In this document: in pieces, positions 61,433-64,000 of the stretch
Layout: every line of letters starts with the position of its first letter
Numbering within the stretch: the stretch's first letter is position 1
From: Hymenopellis radicata
Taxonomy: Eukaryota; Basidiomycota; Agaricomycetes; Agaricales; Physalacriaceae
Assembly: GCA_015501595.1 (NCBI GenBank)
Contig: JADNRX010000011.1
Location: 186,001 to 250,000, forward strand
DNA length: 64,000 nt
Direction: 5' to 3'
The notes under the pieces: generated by a model
Told to the model about the DNA's origin: nothing
Databases searched by the model: none
The model's input: only the letters and a program-made list of their open reading frames with translations
Position numbers and translations under genes: made by a program

Positions 61433-61957
61433 AAATAGCACGAGCTTCACCATGAAATGTACGATTAGAGACAGCGAGTCAGTATACTACTAGTTGGGAA
61501 ATGGAAAGAATAGAACCTCTCTAGGATCGTCCTTGCGCCCATTGACAGGTGGTCACCAGGTCGCGTCGCGTCGACTAATAGCAGGGATCCGATACGGAAG
61601 CAACAGCGAAATGAATACTTGTCACGCTAGACGTGCTTGCGTGGACGCGTCTTCTGGCAACCAATGATTGGGTATGAATGAGCGTGAGATGGGCTAAGCG
61701 TTCCCTCTCAGAAGAGGTAGCGCTTTTGGATGAGAATGCGACTTTTCAGTGAGATAAGCCTCAAAGTAGTGACACGATATCGGATATGGTTCGACCATGT
61801 CCATATGCAAAATACTTGAGAAAATGAGCCGATTTGGGAAAGGGACGTGACCTAAGGAATTACCCCACAACTTTGTAATGGTTACTCTGTTTCTCTATTT
61901 AAAAGCCATGGGTTGCCCTCAATTGCTAGTCTCGCCTCCCACCACCATACCGAAGCC
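61433..61957. other. Intergenic region
   Basis: About 525 bases between the phosphofructokinase-2 gene and the small mitochondrial-type gene, same strand. No feature assigned. Confidence 0.45.
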
Positions 61958-62460
61958 ATGTTTCGCTCCCTGGTCACGAAATCGCGCTCGTCGATGAAGA
62001 CGCGTTCCTTCCACTCCCGTTCGCTGTGCTCGCATCGACCCCGCCCCCACCATCCACCGCGAACCCCGGGTGGTACGACAAGCAGTACGACTTTTCCCAC
62101 GAGCCCGTCGTCTCGCACAGCGGGCAGCACACCTACGTCGTCTCCCAGCCCGACCCGTCCAGCACCCACTACCACGTCCCCTCCGGCGCGTACCCCACGT
62201 CCGCCCCGTACACCAACGACGCACCCGCGGCCGACGGGATGCAGTTCAGCTCAGCCGGCAATGGCTTCGCGCATCCTGTGACCGCTATGCAGCACGGCGG
62301 ATTTAGCGCGGCCGTCAGGTTCTCGAGCGCGCCTGGCCGGAAGAGCGACGGTGGCCTGGGCAAGGAGGGCACCGGCGAATTGGCGGATAGGAATGACAGC
62401 AGCGGTGCTGCCGAGTATTCAAAACTTGGTCTCGACAAGGCCTGGAAAGCGAGGAAATGA
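61958..62460 (+). CDS. Small mitochondrial-type protein, unrecognised
   Basis: The ATG at 61958 gives MFRSLVTKSRSSMKTRSFHS, a basic Ser/Arg-rich presequence. After a one-base gap in CCC at 62016-62018 the frame continues as PFAVLASTPPPPSTANPGWY and on to an intact C terminus (AEYSKLGLDKAWKARK). As written the two parts are in different frames; one added C joins them into a single exon of about 167 residues. The middle is rich in Ser, Pro, Tyr and His. It could be a mitochondrial matrix or membrane-associated protein restricted to fungi. No family recognised. Confidence 0.65.
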
Positions 62461-62920
62461 ATGAGGGTTCGTTTGACGTTTATGACGCAGTGAATTATGA
62501 GCTCATGGTTCTTCTTATTTAGCCTTTCCCAAATTGGAGATGAATGTTTTCATCGCAAATGTAAGTTAACCTCGTACTTTGGTTCGCCATTCACTCACTC
62601 ACACCTTCACAGTTCATAACTGCTTACAACCGAAATCGTTAATGACATATAGACTTCTTAATTACAATGTAACACCACCACTGTATCGTTTTATCGTTAT
62701 GTTTGTTTTGGAATCGATACGTTGACTTATGTTTTGATAACGTTAGGAATTAGTGATGTAGTAGGTCAAGCGAGGTCTTTTAACTTTCGGAACACCAGCT
62801 CATGAGATGAGCTTGTGTATGCTCGTGAGCATTATAACATGGACAGCTGTGTATTTAGAACTGCAAAACATAGACAACTACAGATGGTGAAAAATAAGTA
62901 TCAGAACATTTATTGCGCCA
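62461..62920. other. Convergent intergenic region
   Basis: About 460 bases between the stops of the small mitochondrial-type gene and RAE1. A+T-rich; holds both 3' ends. Confidence 0.5.
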
Positions 62921-64000
62921 CTACTTCCGTGCCCTCTTCTTCACTTCGTCCTCCTTGCACGCGTGTAGCATCAACTTGTTCGGATGTCCCGGCGTCATGC
63001 CGGAATGTCCCTTGGACCAATCATAGGAGACGGCGTAAGCGAAGATATTGCCGTTGTGGTTGAAGTCTGTGCAAGCGATGGGACCAGGGGCGGCTTCGAA
63101 TGCTAAAGAGAACGTTAGACCCAGATCAATCAAAAGAGTGATGGGCACACATTTAAGACGTGTTCGCGCGTCCTTGTCCCAGAAGTGGATGGTACCGTCA
63201 GATCCTTCAGTACAGTCAGTATCTCCTTCAGGCGAAGAGCAATAAGCACGACTTACCGCACGTTGAGAATGTACCGTGCACAGGATGGAAGGAGATATCG
63301 TTCACCGCATACACCATTCCTTGGTCTTTTGAGTTTGCAACGGCATCCTTTCGATGACATTTGAATGAAAAGTTATTCCTGCGGGTGTGATGAGCATTTA
63401 TGGAGGGAAGAACGGAGGCACATACGCGCTGTCCTTATCTTCGACATATCTAGCAAAATGAAGAGTTGGTAAAGGAAAAATGGTGCGTTGATGGACATAC
63501 TGGATAGCAACTCGTCCTTCGATGCTGCCGATAGCGAAGCCTTGATTGGTTGACGCAGTGAAGCACGAGATCACACGCGTTTGCCATTTCAACGGAGATT
63601 GTATCGTCTAAGAGGAGTTGGAGGATCGTTCAATGCAAGACAGACGAGGGTGTACCTTGTAAGCTGCCGTGGGATTGGTGAGATTGAATATTTGGATGTG
63701 ACGTTCAGCGGTCCCCACAACCATGAGTGGATACTGGACATCGAACGTATAACAGCGCTCCGGTAGAGTTACACTCGCAACAGGCTGAGGAGCACGAAGA
63801 TCCCAGTACTGAAGAGATGAATACACGAGATTTGGAGGAGCGAACAAGACATACTTTGATGGTCTTGTCCCAGCTTCCTGTGGCAAGAATCCCCATGCCA
63901 GGTGTTTCGACCCATTTGACAACCTTGATGGGCGCGTCATGCTGGGCTACTTGGCTGGACTGGCCCGTCGCGACATCGAACATTCGGCCAGCGTTGTCTG
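62921..64000 (-). CDS. RAE1: mRNA export factor Rae1/Gle2 (WD40), 5' end outside window
   Basis: C-terminal part of a seven-bladed propeller that binds the nucleoporin GLEBS motif and helps export mRNA. Visible blades include APIKVVKWVETPGMGILATG, SWDKTIKYWDLRAPQP, YTFDVQYPLMVVGTAERHIQ, NQGFAIGSIEGRVAIQYV, VNDISFHPVHGTFSTCGSDG and HFWDKDARTRLK. The last blade is CTDFNHNGNIFAYAVSYDWS followed by KGHSGMTPGHPNKLMLHACK, which is diagnostic for Rae1/Gle2. Five or more short introns are in frame. The basic end KKRARK precedes TAG at 62921-62923. The first blades and the start lie beyond base 64000. Confidence 0.94.

Overview
The window is nuclear DNA of a filamentous basidiomycete, most likely an agaricomycete. 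Genes are dense and broken by many short introns (about 45-70 bases, GT-AG with CTNAC-like branch sites). The protein set includes a BBP/SF1 with zinc knuckles, a Ydj1-type J protein, fungal alpha-aminoadipate lysine synthesis, a phosphoketolase and acetate kinase pair, and HMG-box regulators of basidiomycete type. I saw no tRNA, rRNA, CRISPR array or intact transposon.

Layout. 1-11.6 kb: tail of an AT-hook protein, a Myb/SANT-like regulator, homocitrate synthase (-), a Ydj1-like chaperone (-), an Rcm1/NSUN5 rRNA methyltransferase (+) and the branch-point binding protein (-). 11.6-15.0 kb: gene-poor, nothing recognisable. 15.0-25.5 kb: bZIP factor (+), uracil-DNA glycosylase (-), dolichol kinase (+), two poorly defined small genes, and a C2-domain proline-rich protein of Inn1/Fic1 type (+). 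25.7-50.1 kb: a long inverted duplication. Two copies of an HMG-box gene with their upstream regions (about 25.69-28.01 kb on - and 47.79-50.10 kb on +) flank about 19.8 kb. That interval holds a Frag1/DRAM/Sfk1 membrane protein, an unnamed mitochondrial-looking protein, a DsbA-fold oxidoreductase, SEM1/DSS1, a Git1-like MFS permease, an LRR-like hypothetical, an IBtk-like ankyrin-RCC1-BTB protein and the helicase Dbp6. 50.5-55.6 kb: acetate kinase (-) and phosphoketolase (+), divergent. 56.4-64 kb: casein kinase I, 6-phosphofructo-2-kinase/fructose-2,6-bisphosphatase, a small mitochondrial-looking protein, and Rae1/Gle2 (-, runs off the end).

How the genes work together. Most are independent housekeeping genes. 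The clear functional unit is phosphoketolase plus acetate kinase: the first makes acetyl phosphate from xylulose 5-phosphate (or fructose 6-phosphate) and the second turns it into acetate and ATP. BBP, Rae1, Dbp6 and Rcm1 cover splicing, mRNA export and ribosome assembly, but nothing in the sequence shows co-regulation.

Caution for users. About a dozen conserved genes are interrupted by a single missing base, usually in a short C or G run, and a few by one extra base. The pattern looks like consensus sequencing error rather than widespread pseudogenes. Coordinates for multi-exon genes are spans from inferred start to stop; introns were placed by eye from reading frame, family conservation and splice signals.
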